Of a DNA stretch of 64,000 bases, positions 36,754-45,459 are shown in pieces (the first letter of the stretch is position 1; the number at the start of each line of letters is the position of its first letter). Below the pieces are notes generated by a model. It did not search any database. It worked only from the letters and a program-made list of their open reading frames with translations, and was not told the origin of the DNA. Position numbers and translations under genes: made by a program. The DNA lies in NCBI RefSeq assembly GCF_019798055.1, contig NZ_JAHOPH010000002.1, forward strand, positions 62,001 through 126,000. Direction: 5' to 3'. Source of the DNA: Salsipaludibacter albus. GTDB taxonomy: Bacteria > Actinomycetota > Nitriliruptoria > Nitriliruptorales > Nitriliruptoraceae.

Positions 36754-39702
36754 ATGCGCGTCGGTGCGCTCGGACCCTTCCGGATCGCCGTCGACGGCGA
36801 GCTGCTCGAGCTGGCGGGCCGGAGACGTCGTCGGCTGGCCGCTGCGCTGGTCCTGGGGTCGGGTCGGCCCGTGTCGATCGACCGCCTGGTGGAGGTCGTG
36901 TGGCAGGGGCGGCCACCGTCGAGACCCCGACGGGCCCTGCGAACGCAGGTCTATCGTCTCCGGCGCGAGCTGGGTGACGCGGCCGACCGGCTCGAGACCG
37001 CCGAACCCGGCTACCGGCTGCGTCTCCGGGACGAAGAGCTCGACACGGAGCGGTTCGTGTCCTTGGTGGCGGAGAGCCGCGAGACGGGGCTGTCGCCGTC
37101 GCGGCGGCTGTCGTGCCTCGACCGGGCCGAGGCGTTGTGGCGTGGACCGGCATGGGTGGACGTCGCCGACGAACCGTTCGCCCGCAGCGAGGCGCAGCGG
37201 CTGGACGAGCTGCGACGATCGGCGGCCGAGGACCGTTTCGCGGTGCGGCTCCGGCTCGCCGCCCCGGCCGAGGTGGTGGCCGACCTGCACGCGTTCGTGG
37301 ACCGCCATCCCCTGCGCGAGCGTCCGCACGATCTCCTGATGCGTGCGCTGGTCCGCAGTGGCCGAACCGCCGACGCCCTGGAGGTGGCGCGCGACTTCCG
37401 GCGGCGGCTCGACCGCGACCTCGGCCTGCCGCTTCCACCCGCGATCGACGACCTCCAGACGAAGATCCTGCGCCACGAGCTCGACGCCGACGACGCGGCC
37501 GTCGACGAGGTGGAACCGTCGATCGACGCACGTCACCCGGACCGGTCGCGCGTGCCCACCTTCGCCAACCGCCTGGTCGGACGCGACGACGAACTCGACG
37601 CCGTTCACGACACCCTGCGCACGAATCGGCTGGTCACGCTCGTGGGACCGGGAGGAGTCGGCAAGACCCGCCTGGCCGTGGCGGTGGCCCGCGCTGGCCC
37701 GTGGGACCCCGCACAGGTGTGGTGGTGCGACCTGGCCACGGTCGACACCGCCCCCGACGTGGAGGCGGCGGTGGCCGGCGTGGTCGGGGCCAGGCTCACC
37801 GGCACGCAGGACGACCCGGTCGCGAGCCTGCTCGGCGACGCCAGCGGGCTGGTCGTGCTCGACAACGCCGAACACGTCCGCGACGGCGTCTCGGCCCTGG
37901 CCGCGCACCTCCTCGACCGCTGCGCCGCGATCACCCTGCTGGTCACGAGCCGCGTTCCCCTGGGCCTGGCCGGCGAACGAGTCCGTCCCGTCGAACCGCT
38001 CCGGGTCACGACGTCGGCGTCGACAGCGGCACCGCTCGCACCGGCCCTGGAGCTGCTGCAGGACCGCGCGGCAGCGGTGCGCCCGGGACTGGCGCTGGTG
38101 GACGAGCGGCCCCAACTGGCGACCGAGCTGTGCCGACGCCTCGACGGCATCCCGCTGGCGATCGAGCTGGCCGCGTCCAGGCTGCGCTCCCTGGGGCCGG
38201 ACGACCTCGTCGACCGGCTCGACGACCGCCTGGACCTGCTGGTCGACGACCGGCGCGACGACCCACGGCACCGGCGGCTCCGCGCCACCATCGAGTGGTC
38301 GTTCGCCGACCTGTCGAGCGTGGAGCAGGCGGTGCTGGCACGCCTGTCGGTGTTCGCCGGCTCGTTCACCCTGTCGGCGGCCGAGGCCGTCGCCGCCGGT
38401 GGCGAGGTCGGCCGCGACGAGGTCCTGGACCTGCTGTCGCGACTGGTCGACCACAGCCTGGTCGCGCTCGTGTCGACCGCGCCCCGTTCGTGCTACCACC
38501 TGCTGGAGTCGGTGCGAGCCCGTGCCACCGAGCACCTCCATGTCCGCGACGAGCACGACGAGATCGCCGGCTCCCACGCGGCCCACCACCTCGCGCTGGC
38601 CGAGGACGCCGACCGGGCCGTTCGCGGCCGTGACGAGGCCGCCGCCGTGGCGCGCATCGACCGGGAGTTCGACGACCTGCGAGCGGCCCACCACCATGCG
38701 ATCCGGACGGGCGACGTCGACGTCGCGATGCGCCTGGTGGTCGCGCTGTTCCGGTACGCCCTGTGGCGCCTGCGCCCGGAGGTGTTCGGTTGGGCGACCG
38801 AGGCGATCGACCTGCCCGGTGCCGTCGACCACCCGCTGCTGCCCGTCGTCGCCGGCGTGGGCGGGTGGGGTGCCGGACTCCGCGGCGAACTCGACGAGGC
38901 CGACCGGTTGGCAGCGTTCGGCCTGGACGCCACGGAGGATGTCGACGACCCACGTGGCCTGGTCGCACTGGAGGTGCGGATGCACGTCGCACTGTGGCGT
39001 GGCGACCTCGAGGCCTGCCTCGCCGCTGCCGACCGCGCGGCCTCGCTGCCCATCGACCCCTACGACCTCGTGCCCGCCTACGTCCCCGCGCTCGCCCTGA
39101 CGTACGCAGGCCGACCCGACGACGCGTCGCTCCGTCTCGACCACGTCATGTCGCGGGCCCGGGCGCACGGCAACCCCACGATGCGCGCCCTGGTCCAGTA
39201 CGCCCTGGGCGAGGCGTTGCACGGCTCGGACCCGGCGGCGGCACGGCGCGCGTTGCGAACCGCGATCGAACTGGCCGAGACCGTCGACAACCACATGGTC
39301 CTCGGTGTCGCGGACGTGTCGCTGGGTTCCCTGGCAGCACGCGACGGCGACCCTCGCGACGGACTCGCGACCTTCGACGGGGTCGTGCGACGGCTGCGCC
39401 GCGCGGGAGACTGGACCCACCTGTGGATCGGGCTGCGCACCCTGGTCGGGCTCCTGCGCGACGTCGCACGTCCCGAGGCCGCCGCGGTGCTCCTGGGAGC
39501 CGTGCGCAACGCACCCGGCGCACCTCCGGCCTACGGCGACGATGCCGCGGCCCTCGCCGACCACGACGAGGCCCTGGACGACGAGCTTCCCCCCGACGTG
39601 TTCGACGACGCCATCGCCCGGGGGAGCGCCATGACCGGCGCCGCGGCGGCGGACTTCGCCCTCGCGACCATCCACGACGAGCTCGGTCCGCGCACGGCGT
39701 GA
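36754..39702 (+). CDS. AfsR/SARP-type regulator with BTAD, NB-ARC and TPR domains
   Basis: A 982-residue regulator. The N-terminal winged-helix DNA-binding domain (1-95: FRIAVDGELLELAGRRRRRL and SIDRLVEVVW) is followed by a BTAD domain (about 95-245) and an NB-ARC ATPase with Walker A VGPGGVGKTRLA near 297-308 and LVVLDNAEHV. A helical winged region then precedes TPR-like repeats to the C-terminus. The ATG at 36754 has GGGGAGG 8 bases upstream. Relatives act as ATP-dependent transcription activators. No biosynthetic cluster is visible beside it, so the target is open. Confidence 0.88.
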   Translation: MRVGALGPFRIAVDGELLELAGRRRRRLAAALVLGSGRPVSIDRLVEVVWQGRPPSRPRRALRTQVYRLRRELGDAADRLETAEPGYRLRLRDEELDTERFVSLVAESRETGLSPSRRLSCLDRAEALWRGPAWVDVADEPFARSEAQRLDELRRSAAEDRFAVRLRLAAPAEVVADLHAFVDRHPLRERPHDLLMRALVRSGRTADALEVARDFRRRLDRDLGLPLPPAIDDLQTKILRHELDADDAAVDEVEPSIDARHPDRSRVPTFANRLVGRDDELDAVHDTLRTNRLVTLVGPGGVGKTRLAVAVARAGPWDPAQVWWCDLATVDTAPDVEAAVAGVVGARLTGTQDDPVASLLGDASGLVVLDNAEHVRDGVSALAAHLLDRCAAITLLVTSRVPLGLAGERVRPVEPLRVTTSASTAAPLAPALELLQDRAAAVRPGLALVDERPQLATELCRRLDGIPLAIELAASRLRSLGPDDLVDRLDDRLDLLVDDRRDDPRHRRLRATIEWSFADLSSVEQAVLARLSVFAGSFTLSAAEAVAAGGEVGRDEVLDLLSRLVDHSLVALVSTAPRSCYHLLESVRARATEHLHVRDEHDEIAGSHAAHHLALAEDADRAVRGRDEAAAVARIDREFDDLRAAHHHAIRTGDVDVAMRLVVALFRYALWRLRPEVFGWATEAIDLPGAVDHPLLPVVAGVGGWGAGLRGELDEADRLAAFGLDATEDVDDPRGLVALEVRMHVALWRGDLEACLAAADRAASLPIDPYDLVPAYVPALALTYAGRPDDASLRLDHVMSRARAHGNPTMRALVQYALGEALHGSDPAAARRALRTAIELAETVDNHMVLGVADVSLGSLAARDGDPRDGLATFDGVVRRLRRAGDWTHLWIGLRTLVGLLRDVARPEAAAVLLGAVRNAPGAPPAYGDDAAALADHDEALDDELPPDVFDDAIARGSAMTGAAAADFALATIHDELGPRTA

Positions 39703-39735
39703 GCCGCGGTCGGCGGAGGACGGGGAAGAACTCCC

Positions 39736-39789
39736 GCCAGCTCCGACAGGGCGTCGTGGGACTCGTCCAGGAGCGGATGGTCCTCGTCG
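39736..39789 (-). pseudogene. Fragment of an epimerase gene
   Basis: The 54 bp match 32485-32538 of the epimerase gene at about 47 positions. The minus-strand translation gives DEDHPLLDESHDALSELAG, against DEDHPLLPESHYALSKLAG in the intact gene; the catalytic Tyr and Lys of the YxxxK motif are both lost (YALSK to DALSE). Flanking sequence does not continue the match. It is the residue of a duplicate or a separate related gene. Confidence 0.55.
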
Positions 39790-39886
39790 TCGTTGAGCGC
39801 CGACGACAGGTCGCGGTCCGAGCGTGCGAACGCCTCCGACCCCCCGCCGTGGGCCACGACCACTCCTCGCCGCCGGTGTCGGTGGT

Positions 39887-39930
39887 CATCCCGACCGGAT
39901 GATGTCGCCTTGGACGCGAGCGGCTGGAAT
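39887..39930 (+). promoter_or_regulatory. Region-4 promoter module, site 1 (DUF1254 gene)
   Basis: Dyad CATCCCGACCGGATGA at 39887-39902, then 22 bp and TGGAAT at 39925-39930. The dyad is good; the -10 is weak. The start codon lies 64 bp downstream. Confidence 0.55.
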
Positions 39931-39994
39931 GGAGCCATCGTCGACGACAGGCACCAGCCCAGGCGTTTCGCTGGCTGGCGAGGAGGAGCACGCG

Positions 39995-41458
39995 ATGACG
40001 GCTGTCCCGCCCGGCTACAACACCGAGGTCCCCGCGTCGATCATGACGCCGGACCGGGTGGACACCAGGATCGGTGCCCTGGAGTTCTTCGACGGGATCC
40101 CGACGCCGGAGACCAGCCGGACCGTCTACGACCACCTCGACTTCGCCCGAGCCGTCGAGGCGTTCCTGAACTTCATCCCGGCGGCCTCGGTCGAGGGGTT
40201 GCGACGCGGACTCGCGTCGATCGGGGTCGATGCGTGCCATCGCCTGATGCTCATGGACCGCCTGATGGACTCGACGCCGCTGTTCCTCACGGGCAACACC
40301 GACACGGTGTACTGCGGGGGCATGCTCGACCTCGGCACGGACGGGCCGACCGTCATCGAGGTCCCGCCCGGGTGTGGACCCGGCACCGTCGACGACGCGT
40401 TCTTCCGGTTCGTGGTCGACCTGGGTGCCCCGGGGCCGGACCGTGGGCAGGGTGGCAAGTACCTGGTCGTGCCCGACGACTTCGACGGCGACCTGCCGGA
40501 CGGCTACTTCGTCGCCAGGTCGCCGTCGTCGACCAACGTGGTCATCCTGCGGGGGTTCCTGGTCGACGGCAAGCCCGACGCGGCGGCCGAGATGTTCCGC
40601 AGCGGCCTGCGCATCTATCCGCTCCACGCAGCGGACGACCCGCCGGCCATGGAGTTCATCAGCACGTCGGAGATGCCCTTCAACACCGTCCACGCCAACG
40701 ACGCCAGCTTCTACGACGAGGTCGCCGACGTGCTCGCGCGCGAGCCGGTCGACTTCCTCGACCCCGAGCTCCGGGGTCTGGCGGCCAGCATCGGCATACG
40801 CAAGGACCAGCCGTTCGAGCCGGACGACCGCATGGCGGCCATCCTCGCCGAGGGTGCCGCGGTCGGCAACGCCACGGCCCGTGCCATCGTGTTCGACACC
40901 CGCGACCGGGCCAGCTTCATCTACGACGATCGTCGCTGGCAGACGGTGTTCCCGGGTGGCGACTACCAGTGGCTGCTCGACGGCGGTGTCGGCGGTCGGG
41001 ACCTGGACTCCCGGGTGCTGTTCTTCTACCAGGCCACCGTCAACACGCCGGCGATGGCACTGGAGATGGTCGGCGCCGGCTCGCAGTACGCGGTGGTCAC
41101 CCGTGACCGGGACGGCCAGCCTCTCGACGGGTCGGGCCACTACACGCTGGAGATCCCGCCCGACGTCCCGGCCGCGGACTTCTGGTCGGTCGTGGTCTAC
41201 GACCCCCAGACCCGCTCCGAGCTCCAGACCGGCCAGCCCTTCCCCAGCAAGAACGACGCGCGTGACGACCTGGTCCGCGAACCGGACGGCTCGGTCGTCC
41301 TCCACTTCTCGCCGACTCCACCCGAGTCGGGCCACACCGACAACTGGATCCAGACGGTCGCGGGCAAGGCGTGGTACCCGATCCTGCGGCTGTACGGACC
41401 ACTGCAGTCGTGGTTCGACAAGTCGTGGCGGCCCGGCGACATCGAGCCCGCGTCGTAG
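39995..41458 (+). CDS. DUF1254/DUF1214 domain protein
   Basis: A 487-residue protein. The N-terminal half contains DUF1254-type features (FLNFIPAASVEGLRRGL, LTGNTDTVYCGGMLDL, IEVPPGCGPGTVDDAFFRF, LVVPDDFDGDLPDGYFV). The C-terminal half contains DUF1214-type features (YTLEIPPDVPAADFWSVVVY, SGHTDNWIQTVAGKAWYPIL, LRLYGPLQSWFDKSW). There is no signal peptide at the chosen ATG (39995; AGGAGGAGC upstream), although many family members are exported. The function is unknown in general. The SulP transporter follows 28 bp later and is probably co-transcribed. Confidence 0.85.
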   Translation: MTAVPPGYNTEVPASIMTPDRVDTRIGALEFFDGIPTPETSRTVYDHLDFARAVEAFLNFIPAASVEGLRRGLASIGVDACHRLMLMDRLMDSTPLFLTGNTDTVYCGGMLDLGTDGPTVIEVPPGCGPGTVDDAFFRFVVDLGAPGPDRGQGGKYLVVPDDFDGDLPDGYFVARSPSSTNVVILRGFLVDGKPDAAAEMFRSGLRIYPLHAADDPPAMEFISTSEMPFNTVHANDASFYDEVADVLAREPVDFLDPELRGLAASIGIRKDQPFEPDDRMAAILAEGAAVGNATARAIVFDTRDRASFIYDDRRWQTVFPGGDYQWLLDGGVGGRDLDSRVLFFYQATVNTPAMALEMVGAGSQYAVVTRDRDGQPLDGSGHYTLEIPPDVPAADFWSVVVYDPQTRSELQTGQPFPSKNDARDDLVREPDGSVVLHFSPTPPESGHTDNWIQTVAGKAWYPILRLYGPLQSWFDKSWRPGDIEPAS

Positions 41459-41486
41459 CGGGCGACAGCAGCCAAAGGACTCCCAG

Positions 41487-43163
41487 ATGACGAAGTCACG
41501 GTCGTTCGCGGTGCTCGAGGGCCTGCGGCCCCTGGATGCTTCCCAGGTCCCTCGCGACGTCGTCGCCGGGATCACCCTGGCAGCCCTGGCCATCCCGGAG
41601 GTCATGGGCTACGCGACGATCGCCGGCATGCCGGTCATCACCGGGCTGTACTCGATCGTCCTGCCCGTGTTCGTGTTCGCGTTGTTGGGCTCGTCGCGCC
41701 ACCTGGTCGTGGGGGCGGACTCGGCGACCGCCGCCATCCTGGCCGCCGGGATCGGCGGCATGGCGACCTCCGGATCGTCCGACTACGTCGCAATGGCCGG
41801 CGTGGCGGCGCTGATCACGGGCCTGTTCCTGTTCGTGGCGAGGTTCGCGCGGCTGGGGTTCATCGCCGACTTCCTGTCGCGGACCGTCCTCATCGGGTTC
41901 CTGACCGGGGTCGGCATCCAGGTGGCGCTCGGGCAGGTGCCGGACATGTTCGGCCTGGAGAAGGTGGGCTCGGGGCCACTGGAACAGCTGTGGAACGTCG
42001 CGACCGACCTCGCTTCCGCGAGCTGGCCGACGGTGGCGCTGTCGGTCGCGATCATCGTGGTGGTGAAGGGTGGGCGGTTGCTGTCCACGAAGATCCCGTG
42101 GCCGTTGCTCGCCGTGGTCGGCGCGATCGTCGCCAGCGCGGCCTGGGACTTCGCCGACAACGGGATCTCCACCCTCGGGACGGTGCCGGGCGGGCTGCCC
42201 AGCCTGACCCTGCCGACGGTGGCCTGGTCCGACGTCGGACCCCTGGCCGGGGTGTCGGTCTCGCTGTTCGTCGTGATCCTGGCCCAGAGTGCGGCGACCT
42301 CGCGGGCCTATGCCGCCAAGTACGACGAGACGGTCGACGAGGACACCGACCTCGTCGGGCTCGGGATGGCCAACGTCGCCGCGGGCGTGACCGGGACCTT
42401 CGTGGTCAATGGCAGCCCGACCAAGACCCAGATGGTCGACACGGCCGGTGGTCGCACCCAGGTCGCCAACCTGTCCATGGGCGTGGTCGTCGTGGTGGTG
42501 CTGCTGTTCCTGACGGGACCGCTGCAGTACCTGCCGAACGCGGTCCTGGCGGCGGTGGTGTTCCTGATCGGCCTCGACCTCGTCGACCTGGCCGGGATGC
42601 GGCGGATCCTGGCGGTGCGGCGGGACGAGTTCTGGGTGGCGACGGTCACGGCGGCGGCCGTGGTGTTCGTCGGGGTGCTGCCCGGGATCCTGCTCGCGAT
42701 CTTCCTGTCCATCGTGATCCACATGCGGCTCAGCTACAAGCCCCACGACACGCTGCTGGAGACCGGCGAAGACGGCCACGTGCACGTGGCCGAGCTGGAC
42801 AGCCGGGCCGAGCTGATCCCGGGGCTGATCGTGTACCGCTTCGGCCACAGCCTCTACTACGCCAACGCCAACCAGTTCGCCGAGGAGGTCACCGCGCTGG
42901 TCGACACCGACGACCCACCCCAGTGGGTGTGCCTCGAGGCCAGCGCCATCGCCGATGTCGACTACACGGCCGCCGAGACCATCCGGCAGGTCCACGACCA
43001 GCTCGCCGAGCGCGACGTCCGGTTGGTCGTGTGCAACCTCACCCCGGACGTGCAGGCCGAGATCGGTCGCTTCGGGACGCTCGACCTGCTCGGCACCGAC
43101 GCGGTGTTCGACACCGTCAACGACGTCGAGGAGCATGTCCGACGCGCGGCGCCCACCGCCTGA
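41487..43163 (+). CDS. SulP-family anion transporter with STAS domain
   Basis: A 558-residue SLC26/SulP permease. The membrane domain (about 20-435) has the family features DVVAGITLAALAIPEVMGYA, GLYSIVLPVFVFALLGSSRH and VVGADSATAA. A C-terminal STAS domain follows (about 445-555; LIVYRFGHSLYYANANQF and SAIADVDYTAAETIRQVHD). The family carries sulfate, bicarbonate, chloride or C4-dicarboxylates; the substrate cannot be read from sequence by eye. Among pH-related neighbours (glutamate decarboxylase, ClC), bicarbonate is possible. It is probably transcribed from promoter site 1 together with the DUF1254 gene. Confidence 0.9.
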   Translation: MTKSRSFAVLEGLRPLDASQVPRDVVAGITLAALAIPEVMGYATIAGMPVITGLYSIVLPVFVFALLGSSRHLVVGADSATAAILAAGIGGMATSGSSDYVAMAGVAALITGLFLFVARFARLGFIADFLSRTVLIGFLTGVGIQVALGQVPDMFGLEKVGSGPLEQLWNVATDLASASWPTVALSVAIIVVVKGGRLLSTKIPWPLLAVVGAIVASAAWDFADNGISTLGTVPGGLPSLTLPTVAWSDVGPLAGVSVSLFVVILAQSAATSRAYAAKYDETVDEDTDLVGLGMANVAAGVTGTFVVNGSPTKTQMVDTAGGRTQVANLSMGVVVVVVLLFLTGPLQYLPNAVLAAVVFLIGLDLVDLAGMRRILAVRRDEFWVATVTAAAVVFVGVLPGILLAIFLSIVIHMRLSYKPHDTLLETGEDGHVHVAELDSRAELIPGLIVYRFGHSLYYANANQFAEEVTALVDTDDPPQWVCLEASAIADVDYTAAETIRQVHDQLAERDVRLVVCNLTPDVQAEIGRFGTLDLLGTDAVFDTVNDVEEHVRRAAPTA

Positions 43164-43195
43164 GCTGGCCCGGGCAGGTGCGGGGCTGCCGGGTT

Positions 43196-43239
43196 GCTCC
43201 GAAATGGATGATGACCGTGCTGACGGTCGTTCGTAGCGT
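43196..43239 (+). promoter_or_regulatory. Region-4 promoter module, site 2 (DUF1269 gene)
   Basis: Dyad GCTCCGAAATGGATGA at 43196-43211, then 22 bp and TAGCGT at 43234-43239. It lies 36 bp before the start codon. Confidence 0.65.
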
Positions 43240-43275
43240 TTCCCCCACCGACATCCGACAACGACAGGGACCACC

Positions 43276-43800
43276 ATGGCCGGCAAGCCCACGACCGTCG
43301 CAGTGGCGACGTATCCAGACGCGGCAGGTGCGGAACAGGACTACGACGCACTCCGCGGCATCAAGCGACAAGGACAGATCGACCACCTCGCCGTGGCCGT
43401 CGTCGCCAAGGACGACGAGGGCAAGCTCCACGTCGATCGACACAACACCAGCGCAAAGCACGCGGCGTGGGGCGCCGGCCTGCTCGGCAGTGCCCTGGCC
43501 GTGATCTCCGCGCCGCTGGGCATCGTGTTCCTCGGGCCGTTGGTCGCCACGGGAGCGGTGTGGGCTGGCGCCGGGGGATTGGTCGGCCACTTCTGGGACA
43601 ACATCCCCAAGGACGTGGTCCGGCGGATGAACGACGTCCTCGAAGACGGCCAGTACGGCCTGGTCGTCGTGGCGGTCAACCCCAAGGGCGCCGACGTGGA
43701 GGCCCTGTTGGCCAACGCCGACGAAAAGGTCGTCACCGACGGCATCACGGACTCGGACGGGGCGCTCGAACTGGCCTTCGAGAAGGCCGAAGCCGAGTGA
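43276..43800 (+). CDS. DUF1269-type small membrane-associated protein
   Basis: A 174-residue protein of the DUF1269 kind. An N-terminal ferredoxin-like half (TVAVATYPDAAGAEQDYDAL, VAVVAKDDEGKLHVDRHN) is followed by a Gly/Ala-rich hydrophobic hairpin (about 60-100) and a C-terminal soluble half that repeats the strand-helix pattern (YGLVVVAVNPKGADVEALL). The role is unknown; such proteins often appear with stress genes. It is a single-gene unit with its own region-4 promoter. Similar proteins are encoded at 59791, 63123 and more distantly 53272. Confidence 0.82.
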   Translation: MAGKPTTVAVATYPDAAGAEQDYDALRGIKRQGQIDHLAVAVVAKDDEGKLHVDRHNTSAKHAAWGAGLLGSALAVISAPLGIVFLGPLVATGAVWAGAGGLVGHFWDNIPKDVVRRMNDVLEDGQYGLVVVAVNPKGADVEALLANADEKVVTDGITDSDGALELAFEKAEAE

Positions 43801-43886
43801 CCGACGCGGCAGCCCCGTCGATTGGGGGATTCCTGCCCGCTGGTGGGCACGGATCCGACACTCGACGGGACGCCGTTGCCGAGGCG

Positions 43887-43911
43887 GGGATCGGTGTCTG
43901 CAGCCGATCCC
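43887..43911. terminator. Terminator-like hairpin
   Basis: GGGATCGG (43887-43894) pairs with CCGATCCC (43904-43911) across a 9-base loop, between the convergent DUF1269 and DUF2252 genes. Confidence 0.5.
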
Positions 43912-43942
43912 TCGCGAGCGCGGTCCGGACGTCGCGGGCGAT

Positions 43943-45340
43943 CTAGGCAGCCGGCGGCTCGCTGCTCAGCCGGCCCTGGTCCACGGCGGCCCGGACGGCC
44001 GCGTAGTCGCGCTCGTTCTGGTCGGCGTAGTCGGCGGCGAACGACGCGATGGCCGTGTCGAAGGACGTGCCGCTGCCGAGGTAGCCGGCGATGGCCATGG
44101 GGTCCCCCGAGCGAGCATGTGCATGGGCCAGGGTCCAGCCGCAGATCCGCGCGTACAGCTGCATGCCGTCGTCGTCCATCCGGTCGATCCTCGCGGACCC
44201 CTTGTTGTCCCACAACTGGCGGACGTAGAAGTCCCGCTCGGTCCCGTCGATGCCCTCGGTGCGCGTCCAGCCGAGCAGGATGTCGCCGGCGGCCTGCAGG
44301 AGGCGCTGCCCGGCGACGACGCGTTCGCCGTGGTTGTCGTGGCTGCTTGGTCCCAGCGCGGTCTCGAGGACCGACTGCTGGGCCTCCTTGACCTGCAGCA
44401 GCAGCGGGTCGCTGGTGTCGCGACCCTGCAGCAGCACCACCCAGGCGCGCGTGCCGACGCTGCCCACGCCGACCACCTTGCGAGCCAGGTGCACGTAGCG
44501 GAAGCGACCCAGCAACTGCTGGCGGTCGTTGGGCAGCGACGCCCGATAGGTGTCGAGGGCGGCCCCGACCGCGGCGCTGACGTCGCGGGCGTCACGGTCG
44601 GGCACCAACTCCTCGATCGGCACCACCAGGGGAGGATCGCTGCGGAAGCGCAGCACGCCGTCCACGTCGTGGGTCAGCTTGTCGGCGGCCCGCAGGCTGT
44701 TCTTCGTCCGCGCCTTCGACACGACCTTGTCGAAGGTCTTGCGCTGTCGCTTGCTGGCCTCGCCACGATGGCGCCGCTCGATCTCGTCGACGTCCAGGCG
44801 GGCGTACCACACGTCCATCACGTGCTGGTCGGCGAACTCCCGCATGGCCTCGCGGTACGACTGCACCGCGGTCCGCACGATCCTGTCGCGGTGCTTGCGT
44901 CGGAAACCGCTGTCCCGCCCCGCGACGGCGAAGCTCGTCGCCAGCCGCTGGACGTCCCATTCGAAGGGGCCCGGCAGCGTCTCGTCGAAGTCGTTGAGGC
45001 TGAAGATCAGCCGGCGGTCCGGCGCGGCGTACACGCCGAAGTTGGACAGGTGGGCGTCGCCGCACAACTGCACGTCGAGGCCCGTCCGGGGCCGGTCCGC
45101 GAGGTCGTTGGCCATCAGCAGTGCGGCGCCGCGGAAGAACGTGAACGGCGACGCGAGCATGCGTTCATGGCGCAGTGGCACCAACTCCGGGACGCGGGTC
45201 GCGTCCTGGGACGCGAGCAGGTCGACGGGGTCGGCACGGCCCGCGGGCGGCTCCCAGCCGGCGTGCGCCGACCGCGGGACCTCCGCTCGCACGCCCTTGC
45301 CGCGGGCCGTGCGCTCCGCCGGGGTGTCGATGTCCGTCAT
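43943..45340 (-). CDS. DUF2252 family protein
   Basis: A 465-residue protein of the DUF2252 family, which has an aminoglycoside-phosphotransferase/kinase-like fold. Recognisable features: FTFFRGAALLMANDLADRP, LCGDAHLSNFGVYA, FSLNDFDETLPGPFEWDVQR and RKVVGVGSVGTRAW, followed by GYLGSGTSFDTAIASFAADY. GDAHLSNFG resembles the catalytic loop HGDxxxxN and NDFDE the metal site of such kinases. The ATG at 45340 has GAGGAGC upstream. An ATG at 45409 is in frame but would overlap the -10 of promoter site 3. Confidence 0.87.
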   Translation of the reverse strand: MTDIDTPAERTARGKGVRAEVPRSAHAGWEPPAGRADPVDLLASQDATRVPELVPLRHERMLASPFTFFRGAALLMANDLADRPRTGLDVQLCGDAHLSNFGVYAAPDRRLIFSLNDFDETLPGPFEWDVQRLATSFAVAGRDSGFRRKHRDRIVRTAVQSYREAMREFADQHVMDVWYARLDVDEIERRHRGEASKRQRKTFDKVVSKARTKNSLRAADKLTHDVDGVLRFRSDPPLVVPIEELVPDRDARDVSAAVGAALDTYRASLPNDRQQLLGRFRYVHLARKVVGVGSVGTRAWVVLLQGRDTSDPLLLQVKEAQQSVLETALGPSSHDNHGERVVAGQRLLQAAGDILLGWTRTEGIDGTERDFYVRQLWDNKGSARIDRMDDDGMQLYARICGWTLAHAHARSGDPMAIAGYLGSGTSFDTAIASFAADYADQNERDYAAVRAAVDQGRLSSEPPAA

Positions 45341-45415
45341 GGTCCTGCTCCTCGCCGAGGCCCCGAACCTGCGGGCCGACGCCCGGTAGTGGGCAGCCTC
45401 GTCGCCCATGCCCGA

Positions 45416-45459
45416 ACCCTAGGTCCGGAGCCGGTCCGTGGAGTCACCCGGACCGGATG
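45416..45459 (-). promoter_or_regulatory. Region-4 promoter module, site 3 (DUF2252 gene)
   Basis: Dyad CATCCGGTCCGGGTGA (45459 to 45444), then 22 bp and TAGGGT (45421 to 45416). The dyad is identical to site 4. It lies across the last codons of the upstream MFS gene, so the DUF2252 gene has its own promoter despite running head-to-tail. Confidence 0.75.

Larger units (their letters stand above)
39703..39994. other. 292-bp intergenic region with gene remnant and promoter
   Basis: It holds an epimerase fragment (39736-39789) and the region-4 promoter module (39887-39930). No intact gene is seen. Confidence 0.6.
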
